Shown: positions 1-6,854 of the stretch, in pieces | Position numbering within the stretch: position 1 is the first letter of the stretch | Layout of the letters: each line of letters opens with the position of its first letter | NCBI GenBank assembly: GCA_964632485.1 | Contig: CAZWDO010000011.1 | Coordinates: 48,444-79,586, forward strand | Direction: 5' to 3' | DNA from: CAZWDO01 sp964632485 [NCBI: uncultured bacterium] | GTDB taxonomy: Bacteria > JAGOEH01 | Length of the DNA stretch: 31,143 nt | The notes under the pieces: generated by a model | What the model saw: the letters and a program-made list of their open reading frames with translations, nothing else | What the model was told of the DNA's origin: nothing | The model's database searches: none | Program-made: the position numbers and the translations under genes

Positions 1-2450
1 ACATTGAAACGATTGGGTTTGCGCGCGCTGTTGACAATGCCTGAGGCCTGACTCAACGAGGTTTTTTCCGGGGTATAGGGCAATCCGGTGCCGTAGTTGC
101 CGATCAGGCTCAGCATCCAGTTGTTGAGCACGCCTATAGAGAGCGTACCATTGATGGTATGGCGCTGGTCCCAATCCAATGGCACCTTCATCTTGATGAT
201 ATCATTGAAATCATCCACCACGGCGGCTTGTTCAGCATCGGTCTGGTTGCCTTCCGACACAGCGTACGAATAATCAAGATGAGCGGAAAAGAAATTAGAA
301 AAACGCTTGTCGAAGGCAAAGGTAATACCCTTCACATCGCCAAAATCCAGGTTGTAATAAATCGAACGAGCCACTTCGCCGCCCTGCCACATCAGCTTAC
401 GGGTATATGAATTGGTCAGGTTGCGGATATCCTTATAGTAAGCCGTTACATCAAACGCGATATCCTGCGTCAGTTGCTGCTGTAGACCTACTTCATACTG
501 CACGGTGAGCTGAGGCTTCAAGCTGGCGTTGCCAAAGGTGGATTGGCCATCGACTTCAAAATCGCTATTCAGATATAAATTCTGATATTCAGGCAATTGC
601 TGGAAATGTCCATAGGAAAAATGAATGATACCCTGATCCGTGATCGGATAAGAAACTCCTAAGCGCGGGCTGATGAAATTGTTCACCTTGGCATCGGTTT
701 TCGGCTGGGTGATATCATTGAAATCCGGTACTAAAGATGCCGGATCGAAATACTCATATCGAGCGCCGATGTTGACGATAAAATCTTCCAATTCGATTTT
801 ATCCTGGATAAAAGCCGCGAAATAAATTGGTTTCTTGTCATAAACATCGCGCGTCGGGGAGGTCTTGGCCGTTTCTTCATCGAAATACTTGAACAGGCTA
901 TCGTCATCATCGAAGAAAATTTCACGGTAATCATAGCTGATATCGCTAAATGATTGCTCGATACCAGCCTTGACCTGATGGTTCTTGTTGAGCTGGGAAG
1001 TGATTTCGCCCTTCAACTCGAATACCTTGGAATAACGGTTTGTCCGGTCGAGACGAATCCCGGAAGCGTTAAACTCGGCGCCGTTAAAGGCATTGCTGAT
1101 GGCTACGGGATTGTAATACTCGTCATTCAACCATTTGTTATTGGGTTCGGCGACCGCATACTGATCAAAGTGGTTATAAAGATATTTCGCCCTCAATATA
1201 TAGAACGTATTGGGCGATAAGGTATGATTCAAATTGGCGATGATGGTGTAATTGTTGTTGTAATAGGTATAATCCCCATCCGGATTGTATTTGTAGGCAT
1301 GATGATAAAGCCGATATTCCTTATCGCCGACATTGGTGTTGAGATTGAATTTTAGATTTGTCGAAATTTGCCAGGTCAGTTTGAACTGGCCGGAGTATTC
1401 ACGACGATTGTTCAACGACACCACCTTGTCTGAACCGAACATTTCGTTCCCGTTTTCATCCACATTGGGAATCAGATACCCATCCTCGTCCTTGTCAGAC
1501 GAATAGGTGGTGGGTAGATATTTTCGTTTGCCGAAGTAGTAGCCGCCATCTTCCAACCAGCGGCCGGAAGCGAAAAACGAAAGCTTGTTGTTGATGATCG
1601 GGCCTTCAATATTGAATTGTAAATCATTGATTGCTATGGGATTAAAATTATTGATATTGAAAAAAATGTCATTGTGATTGCTCAAGTAATCGCCAAGAGA
1701 TAAATTAAGATCGCCACTATAGCGGCTGAAATTGCCCTCTTTGGTGACGATATTGATAATACCGGACATCGCCTGGCCGTATTCGGCATTAAAGGTGCCG
1801 CTGATCAACTGCAGTTCCTGAATCGAGTTGTTCTCGATGGAAACGCCCATTGAATAATTGTAGGGATCGGTCACGGAAATGCCATCGACCAAAAATCCGA
1901 CTTCGTTGGAACGGCCGCCGCGAATGTGCATTTCACCACTGCTACCAAGAACGACGCCGGCCTGCTGGTTGATCACATCGGCGAAATTGTCCACCGGCAT
2001 GGCATCGATCTGATCGCTACCCACCATGGCCTGGCTCGAGGTTATATCCTTGCGCACCAACATCTTCTCGGCAACAATTACCTGTTCTTCGCCCTGGATC
2101 GCCTCCACACCCAATGGAAATTCCAATTTGGTCGTCAAATCAATGTTCACATTGACCTGGGTGATCTTCATGGTCTTGTAACCAATCATCATGGCTTTGA
2201 TCGTATAGATTCCTGGATCTATGTTCAAAATTGAAAAATACCCATCCATGTCTGTAGCCGCACCCATTTTTGATGCTATATCCACCTCAAATTCATCAAA
2301 CCATATTGCATCAATGATCAAATTAGCGCTCGGTAACCCTTCACCCGTTTCCGCATCAATGACCCGTCCGGCAATTTTACCGGTTGTTCCGGCCAGCGCA
2401 AAACTGCACATAACCAACAACAAGGCACTAATCAACAATTTAGGTTTCAT
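1..2450 (-). CDS. TonB-dependent outer-membrane receptor with carboxypeptidase-regulatory-like domain (C-terminus beyond window)
   Basis: Reading the minus strand from ATG at 2450 gives about 816 residues without a stop to the window edge. The start follows a strong AGGAGG (2455-2460). Residues 1-20 are a signal peptide ending in FALA. About 21-110 form a carboxypeptidase-regulatory-like beta-sandwich (GKIAGRVIDAETGEGLPSAN, later DMDGYFSI and YTIKAMMIGYKT). About 110-215 form the plug, with an IRGGRSNEVGFLVDG segment near residue 175 and EYGQAMSGIINIVTKEG. The rest is an aromatic-rich barrel. The family moves bulky ligands across the outer membrane using TonB energy; this domain order is typical of FCB bacteria. 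The substrate cannot be told, since no SusD-like gene or metal-uptake marker adjoins it. The barrel end is outside the window. Confidence 0.93.
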   Translation of the reverse strand, partial: MKPKLLISALLLVMCSFALAGTTGKIAGRVIDAETGEGLPSANLIIDAIWFDEFEVDIASKMGAATDMDGYFSILNIDPGIYTIKAMMIGYKTMKITQVNVNIDLTTKLEFPLGVEAIQGEEQVIVAEKMLVRKDITSSQAMVGSDQIDAMPVDNFADVINQQAGVVLGSSGEMHIRGGRSNEVGFLVDGISVTDPYNYSMGVSIENNSIQELQLISGTFNAEYGQAMSGIINIVTKEGNFSRYSGDLNLSLGDYLSNHNDIFFNINNFNPIAINDLQFNIEGPIINNKLSFFASGRWLEDGGYYFGKRKYLPTTYSSDKDEDGYLIPNVDENGNEMFGSDKVVSLNNRREYSGQFKLTWQISTNLKFNLNTNVGDKEYRLYHHAYKYNPDGDYTYYNNNYTIIANLNHTLSPNTFYILRAKYLYNHFDQYAVAEPNNKWLNDEYYNPVAISNAFNGAEFNASGIRLDRTNRYSKVFELKGEITSQLNKNHQVKAGIEQSFSDISYDYREIFFDDDDSLFKYFDEETAKTSPTRDVYDKKPIYFAAFIQDKIELEDFIVNIGARYEYFDPASLVPDFNDITQPKTDAKVNNFISPRLGVSYPITDQGIIHFSYGHFQQLPEYQNLYLNSDFEVDGQSTFGNASLKPQLTVQYEVGLQQQLTQDIAFDVTAYYKDIRNLTNSYTRKLMWQGGEVARSIYYNLDFGDVKGITFAFDKRFSNFFSAHLDYSYAVSEGNQTDAEQAAVVDDFNDIIKMKVPLDWDQRHTINGTLSIGVLNNWMLSLIGNYGTGLPYTPEKTSLSQASGIVNSARKPNRFN

Positions 2451-2462
2451 CAACCCTCCTTG

Positions 2463-2890
2463 GTTTTGATTGTTTACTGAAACCGACTTAAAAAAGCATT
2501 TGCAAATCTACTACTGATTTTTTGTCAAAAGCACAATGTATTGGGAAACAATGAGTTAGGTCAAAATATCCCAAATACGTTATTATTAATATACTTAAAA
2601 AACAACAAATGTCAACATTTTTCTTTTGAATTATTTTTTTTTTTTGATATCGGTATTCAGTCCAGAGCCCCACTAAAAAAACTGATATTTTAAAATCGGA
2701 TCAGTACCTGGATAAATTTGAGTTACTATTAAATCTCTTTTAGTTTTAATTGCGACATTTCATTCCTCGATTTTAACATTCCTTGAATTAACTTATAGAA
2801 ACCGGATCTGAGAGTTTATCGTATCAATTTCCTTAATTTTGAACACCCATTAATTTAAAATAACTCTTGACTTTTATCCATTAATTTTGT
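2463..2890. other. AT-rich divergent intergenic region
   Basis: This stretch of about 430 bases separates the TonB receptor (minus) from the PPIase gene (plus). It holds the leftward promoter at 2588-2615 and most of the rightward promoter at 2867-2895. An 18-base T run ends near 2644. I see no gene, tRNA or convincing hairpin in 2645-2860. Confidence 0.6.
2588..2615 (-). promoter_or_regulatory. Sigma70-like promoter of the TonB receptor gene
   Basis: On the minus strand, TTGACA (2610-2615) and TATATT (2588-2593) are separated by 16 bases. Transcription would start near 2581 and give an untranslated leader of about 130 bases before the ATG at 2450. The -35 is a consensus match and the -10 is one mismatch away. 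Confidence 0.6.
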
Positions 2891-2895
2891 ATGTT
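2867..2895 (+). promoter_or_regulatory. Promoter of the PPIase lipoprotein gene
   Basis: TTGACT (2867-2872), 17 bases, then TATGTT (2890-2895). The predicted transcription start is about 2902. The ATG at 2891 lies inside the -10 hexamer, so it cannot be the translation start; the ATG at 2927 is used instead. Confidence 0.65.
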
Positions 2896-2926
2896 CAATA
2901 CAACACTTCATCAAACAGAGGATATT

Positions 2927-4576
2927 ATGAAAACTAAATTTGTTCTCTATACAGTTGCTTTTTTTTTATTGACCAGCCTTTTCTGCCAAAAGAAAAAAGC
3001 CATAACGGAATATTCCACTTTGCTATCCTATCAAACAATAACGATTAGTGAGATTCAATTTTTAGATTTTTATTATCCATTTATTGCCTTTCGGGGGGAG
3101 ATTGATTCCGATTCAACCCGACTGGCTAAACTCAAAGATTTATTCAAACTCTACTGGTACGCTTCGAAATACAATGGGAAAGGTGTAGACACGGTTTACG
3201 ATTTAAAATACCTTTCCTATCGGCAGGGTATGATATTGAAAGAACATTTTCACCGCTCAATTCTACAAACCATTCCAGATGCGGATGAATCGCAACTTCG
3301 TGGACTCTTTTTAAAGCAAAATTTCCAATTCCGTATTACCTGGGTGGAAAGTCAGGATAGCAGTCAGATTGCCCTTTACCATCAGGAAATCATGCAGGGT
3401 TTAAAATTTGATTCACTACCTGGAGTTACTGTTTCGGATCCTTTGCAATGGGGCGTGTTGCCTCCCCTGCTTGACGAAGCCGTATTTTCCCTTAAGCCGG
3501 GAGAATATTGCGCTCCCTTGCGCACGCTTTCAGGTTGGTACTTAATCCAACTGAAAGAAATCAACCAGAACCCGCTTATTACTGAAGAAGATTTCAATAA
3601 ACACAAAGAAAAACTGGCTAAACAATGGAAAAATTTTGAAGCGCAAAAGAAGAGCGAACTTTTTCTATTGGAAAAACTTGCCGGAAAAGAGATCATCACC
3701 CATCCGGAAGTGATGCCCAAAATCAGAGAGTTCATCACACTCATGCAGGTTACGGATCCAGCGCTTCGCGAAAAGGAGCGGGAAAATGCAATGTTCGGTA
3801 CAAACCTTCAAAAGCTGATGGATGAAAGTAATGTCCCCTTGGCAGAAATGGCTGGGATGACGTTAACTATGCGTGATTTTATGATCAATTATCTGAACAT
3901 CCCGAAATCAACCCGCAATGGCCCGATAGCTCAAACTATTCAACAGGTATTGCGCGATGAATATCTGATCCGCGAATCTATTCGCTTGGGTTACGATCAG
4001 AACCCTTATGTACAACAACTACTCCAAAATTACCATATATTCTATGGCGCCAATATGATTCAACATCAACTCAAAGAAAATGTAAATCCTTCCATAGATG
4101 ACTACCAAACCTATTACGAATCCCATCAAAATCAATTTATCGATTCACTTCATTATAAAGGATATGTTTATCATGTTACTAATAAACAAAAATCAGTAGA
4201 TTTTTATGAGCAGTATCAATCCGATTTAGTGAATGCCGGTAGCCAAATGATATTCCTGGATACCACTATCAAACTGGAATCACATATAGATCCCGCGTCC
4301 ACAATATTTTTAATCACTCGCAGCTATCACCAATTGAAAAGCGAACAACTGAATCCACCTATCACCTGGAACAAGGGGTTTACAATTTTCTATCCGTTGC
4401 TGATGGAAACGGTGAGTAAACGACTGGAAAATATTAAAGCCCAAACCGAAGAACTGGTATTTCGTGAAAAAATGAAATCACTCATTGCCGATTCTTTGGA
4501 ATATGATATTGAATGGGATCGGGTGAATATTGATATGGAAAAACTGAAAACACTGGATTTTAAAAAATACCGTTAG
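2927..4576 (+). CDS. Parvulin-like peptidyl-prolyl isomerase, probable lipoprotein
   Basis: The 549-residue product begins with a short basic, hydrophobic export signal (MKTKFVLYTVAFFLLTSLFC) and a candidate lipid-attachment Cys20. The residue before that Cys is Phe, which is unusual for a lipobox. Residues of about 136-212 match a divergent parvulin (rotamase) domain: DPLQWGVLPPLLDEAVFSLKPGEY, then a GWYLIQLKEI end corresponding to the family's GYHIIKV strand. The flanks are helical and charged, as in SurA or PrsA-type chaperones that help envelope proteins fold in the periplasm. An in-frame ATG at 2891 overlaps the promoter -10, so 2927 is chosen; only a weak AGAGGA (2917-2922) precedes it. 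The gene stands alone and ends 7 bases before the palindrome at 4583. The substrate is unknown. Confidence 0.8.
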   Translation: MKTKFVLYTVAFFLLTSLFCQKKKAITEYSTLLSYQTITISEIQFLDFYYPFIAFRGEIDSDSTRLAKLKDLFKLYWYASKYNGKGVDTVYDLKYLSYRQGMILKEHFHRSILQTIPDADESQLRGLFLKQNFQFRITWVESQDSSQIALYHQEIMQGLKFDSLPGVTVSDPLQWGVLPPLLDEAVFSLKPGEYCAPLRTLSGWYLIQLKEINQNPLITEEDFNKHKEKLAKQWKNFEAQKKSELFLLEKLAGKEIITHPEVMPKIREFITLMQVTDPALREKERENAMFGTNLQKLMDESNVPLAEMAGMTLTMRDFMINYLNIPKSTRNGPIAQTIQQVLRDEYLIRESIRLGYDQNPYVQQLLQNYHIFYGANMIQHQLKENVNPSIDDYQTYYESHQNQFIDSLHYKGYVYHVTNKQKSVDFYEQYQSDLVNAGSQMIFLDTTIKLESHIDPASTIFLITRSYHQLKSEQLNPPITWNKGFTIFYPLLMETVSKRLENIKAQTEELVFREKMKSLIADSLEYDIEWDRVNIDMEKLKTLDFKKYR

Positions 4577-4582
4577 GTCTAA

Positions 4583-4600
4583 AAAAAGTCTTGACTTTTT
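4583..4600 (+). repeat. A5G-N6-CT5 palindrome over the tRNA-Val -35 element
   Basis: AAAAAGTC, TT, GACTTTTT is a perfect 8-base inverted repeat with a 2-base centre. It contains the TTGACT -35 hexamer of the tRNA promoter. A matching element precedes tRNA-Arg at 13567-13584. It could also end transcription of the upstream PPIase gene. Confidence 0.55.
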
Positions 4601-4619
4601 ACGCTGAATAGGTTAAATT
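4591..4619 (+). promoter_or_regulatory. Promoter of tRNA-Val
   Basis: TTGACT (4591-4596), 17 bases, TAAATT (4614-4619). The start site would be about 4626, three bases before the mature tRNA 5' end. No second promoter is evident before the kinase gene, so this one may also drive 4707-5708. Confidence 0.7.
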
Positions 4620-4628
4620 GTACGTATC

Positions 4629-4702
4629 GGGCGATTAGCTCAGCTGGTTAGAGTACGTGCCTCACATGCACGGGGTCACTGGTTCAACTCCAGTATCGCC
4701 CA
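4629..4702 (+). tRNA. tRNA-Val (anticodon CAC)
   Basis: A 74-base cloverleaf: acceptor GGGCGAT/ATCGCCC, D arm GCTC/GAGT, anticodon stem CGTGC/GCACG with loop CTCACAT (anticodon CAC, reads GTG), T stem ACTGG/CCAGT with loop TTCAACT, discriminator A. All stems pair; the D stem has one G-T pair. CCA is not encoded (TCC follows), so it must be added after 3' trimming. The next gene's ATG lies 4 bases downstream. Confidence 0.96.
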
Positions 4703-4706
4703 TCCC

Positions 4707-5708
4707 ATGCAACATAACCGGGCGCTTTTTCAGGTCGGTAAATGTATTGTTCAATATCATTTACATAAATCTTACGCACGCATTTATATGCCCTATCAGT
4801 TCCATGATTTCCATATTGACGAATGCCACCAGGATTTATATGCGACCGCGTTGAACGTGGAATTTAAAAAAATCCGGTTCGACCGCCAACGTCAGAAAAT
4901 CCTGCAGGGGGACACAAAAAAAATCAATCATTATCAAACCCAATTTCGCGAACTGGTTCAAGACTCACTACCGTTCAAGACTCTCGATCGGCTTCCGGAT
5001 AGCCAAATCATCATGCATTTGAGCTATCGATTTTATATGAATAGTGAATATGCGGAATGGATTGATTCATCCGCTTTTCAGTATTTTCAATATCAAAATC
5101 ATACTATACTGATAAATTCCGCCGCCCGACGCGCCGTGGAATTGGTTTTCGACGCCTTTCCCGAAACTGTAGCCATCGATGGCAACAGCCTTTTTTTCCT
5201 TTTGAACCACTCGCTTTGGGCGAATCATGGCATGGCGCTGCATGGAACGGCATTTCGGCATAACGATTGTGCATGGCTGTTCTTGGGGGCATCTGGAAGC
5301 GGAAAATCCACACTAAAAAGAAGCTACCCGGATTTGGAATGCTACAGCGACGACGGGGTCGTTCTCCATTATGAACCAAATGGGGAATTCACCGTTTATC
5401 CCTCGCCCTTTTATCAATTCTCCCGGTCGAGGCATCAACTGGATATCCATCCATCTTCTCTCAAAGCAATTTTTTTTCTTTTCCATGGAGATCGGACCCA
5501 TCAGATCCCCGCCATGGATAAATTCTCTAATATCAACCGCATAATGATTCAGCAACAGCATTTTTATGATTATCTATCTCCTGTCCAAAAACGTTTTCAG
5601 TTTGAGCAAATCTCGCATGTCCTCGACAAAATTGCTTGCCATAATCTATTTATATCGCTCACTGAAAAAAAATTGATAGAGATTTTGAATATCACAAATA
5701 CCGAATGA
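4707..5708 (+). CDS. HprK-like P-loop kinase, putative RiPP-associated serine kinase
   Basis: This 333-residue protein carries a P-loop GASGSGKS at 194-201, preceded by a His-Gly pair (HG at 179-180) and followed by an acidic SDDGVVL segment with Asp215-Asp216. That order matches the HPr kinase/phosphorylase fold as found in RiPP loci, such as ScmC-like proteins and lasso-peptide kinases. Residues 1-140 would be the diverged N-terminal half. The ATG at 4707 is 4 bases after tRNA-Val and has no Shine-Dalgarno sequence; the next in-frame ATG (4788, residue 28) has none either. The strand pattern before residue 28 (VGKCIVQYHLH) favours the longer form. The gene is followed 101 bases later by the Cys-repeat precursor, which I infer is its substrate or partner. 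Phosphorylation of that protein is not shown by the sequence. Confidence 0.72.
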   Translation: MQHNRALFQVGKCIVQYHLHKSYARIYMPYQFHDFHIDECHQDLYATALNVEFKKIRFDRQRQKILQGDTKKINHYQTQFRELVQDSLPFKTLDRLPDSQIIMHLSYRFYMNSEYAEWIDSSAFQYFQYQNHTILINSAARRAVELVFDAFPETVAIDGNSLFFLLNHSLWANHGMALHGTAFRHNDCAWLFLGASGSGKSTLKRSYPDLECYSDDGVVLHYEPNGEFTVYPSPFYQFSRSRHQLDIHPSSLKAIFFLFHGDRTHQIPAMDKFSNINRIMIQQQHFYDYLSPVQKRFQFEQISHVLDKIACHNLFISLTEKKLIEILNITNTE

Positions 5709-5717
5709 TTTTTTTTC

Positions 5718-5776
5718 TTGCCAAATTAGTTTATTATTATTATATAGTCAGAAAACAATGGATAGCTATATATAAT
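5718..5776 (+). promoter_or_regulatory. Promoter region of the Cys-repeat gene
   Basis: TTGCCA (5718-5723), 17 bases, TATATA (5741-5746). A second -10-like TATAAT lies at 5771-5776 without a good -35. The region is very AT-rich with TTATTATTATTA. It suggests that the precursor can be made separately from, and probably more abundantly than, the kinase upstream. Confidence 0.5.
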
Positions 5777-5809
5777 AGCTTGGGAAAATCGCCAACTAAG
5801 GAGTGTTTA

Positions 5810-6796
5810 ATGAAAAAAAAATATCAACCGCCATCGATTTTCGAATTCAACGTATTGTCCAGTGAAGCCATGGGTTTTACTTCCATGACGTGCACCATTG
5901 GCGACAATGCGGCGCGGGAATGCACCAGCGGTGGCAATCCGACGGAAACGTGCCAGGTTGGCGGCTATGCGGCCTACTGGTGCAATCCGGGCACCAATGC
6001 CGGTTTTTATTGCCGAACAGGAACATATGCGGATTCGAATGTCTGTCAAACTGGAACCCGGGCAGAAATTGACTGCAATGCTGGCAACAACCCGCACCCA
6101 GTGGCGAGTGTATGCAACAACGGCAATAATCCCGGATGGATGCATTGCCTGGAGGGAAGCAATGCGGATTCGGCATGCAGCGCCGGTCAAAGCGCCACCT
6201 CCGCCTGCTCCGGAGGCGCTTACGACGACGGCCAGGATTGCAGCTACGGCAATGCGCCGACGTATGAATGCAACAACGGCAACAACCCGGATAGCTATCA
6301 CGCTTGTAATCTCGGCAACCAGGCATCCTATGACAACTGCACCAACGGCAACAATGCCGGCGGCGATTGCATCAACGGGGACGGCACCTGTTACAATGGA
6401 TACACGGCCGGATGGACGTATTGTACATTCGGCACCAGCGCCGAACAGGGCTGCCAGAACGGCTACACTCCGGAAGATGTTTGCTCTCCGGGCGCGAATG
6501 CCACTTCCACTCCCGGCGGAGAATGTGAAAACGGATTCCAGGCTTATAACGGCGGCGGATCCTATAATGATTGCAATTTGGGCGAAGAAGCCCGAGGCTC
6601 CTATTCCTGCAATATCGGCAACCTGGCGAACTACGGCGGCTCCTACCCCACCTGCCGCACCGGCAACTCCGCCTATGACGGAGGCGGCGGCAGCTCCTGC
6701 GGAGTGGGTAATTCACCCGATTCGCGCATGGCCTCGCCCGGCATCCATTTCGATGATTTTGACGAAAGCTGGCACTCGCCTCAAATGGAACGATAA
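5810..6796 (+). CDS. Multicore Cys-x-x-Gly-x-x-Ala/Pro repeat protein, putative RiPP precursor
   Basis: 328 residues. The start at 5810 is set by AAGGAG (5798-5803) six bases upstream; an earlier in-frame ATG at 5705 lacks this. Residues 1-27 are Cys-free and leader-like (KKKYQPPSIFEFNVL), with Y-x-x-P-x-I resembling the YxxPxL motif bound by PqqD/RRE domains. Residues 28-297 hold 25 Cys. Every one has Gly at +3, and 23 of 25 have Ala or Pro at +6 (CTIGDNA, CNNGNNP, CTFGTSA). Units are mostly 10-12 residues; the last five are longer and Gly/Ser/Tyr-rich. A Cys-free acidic tail ends the protein. There is no signal peptide or transmembrane segment. The gene is visibly GC-richer than its neighbours. 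I know no named family with this repeat. A multicore precursor fits the leader and adjacent kinase; an unmodified Cys-laddered solenoid, as in insect antifreeze proteins, is the main alternative. Confidence 0.7.
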   Translation: MKKKYQPPSIFEFNVLSSEAMGFTSMTCTIGDNAARECTSGGNPTETCQVGGYAAYWCNPGTNAGFYCRTGTYADSNVCQTGTRAEIDCNAGNNPHPVASVCNNGNNPGWMHCLEGSNADSACSAGQSATSACSGGAYDDGQDCSYGNAPTYECNNGNNPDSYHACNLGNQASYDNCTNGNNAGGDCINGDGTCYNGYTAGWTYCTFGTSAEQGCQNGYTPEDVCSPGANATSTPGGECENGFQAYNGGGSYNDCNLGEEARGSYSCNIGNLANYGGSYPTCRTGNSAYDGGGGSSCGVGNSPDSRMASPGIHFDDFDESWHSPQMER

Positions 6797-6808
6797 ACCC
6801 GATGATTG

Positions 6809-6851
6809 AAAAATCCGGTTATTGTACCGCAATTCGGACAATCGCCGGATT
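6809..6851 (-). terminator. Hairpin terminator of the NSS symporter gene, between convergent genes
   Basis: An inverted repeat AATCCGG (6812-6818) / CCGGATT (6845-6851) encloses a second stem ATTGT/ACAAT and an inner CCG/CGG. Read on the minus strand it ends in TTTTT, giving a Rho-independent terminator 3 bases past the symporter stop. On the plus strand the hairpin lies 15 bases after the Cys-repeat gene, without a T run, and could block read-through. Confidence 0.7.
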
Positions 6852-6854
6852 CGA

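Noticed and set aside
2891-2926. Upstream ATG for the PPIase gene
   Set aside because: It lies inside the -10 hexamer of the promoter, and the export signal begins properly only at the ATG at 2927.
4681-4702. tRNA-Val 3' end as an attachment site of an integrated element
   Set aside because: I found no second copy of the tRNA 3' end downstream in the window and no integrase gene.
4657-4854. 65-codon ORF overlapping tRNA-Val
   Set aside because: It starts inside the tRNA, overlaps the kinase in another frame and has no coding features.
5891-6740. Direct-repeat look of the Cys-repeat gene as a CRISPR array or DNA satellite
   Set aside because: The periodicity is in the protein, not the DNA: units differ in length and base sequence and keep the reading frame.
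5898-6809. A long second open frame (about 300 codons) inside the Cys-repeat gene, and long antisense frames there
   Set aside because: The repeats are GC-rich and contain few stop-prone codons in any frame. The product is low-complexity Arg/Ala/Thr/Pro, with no ribosome-binding site, while the chosen frame has a clean start and a perfect motif.
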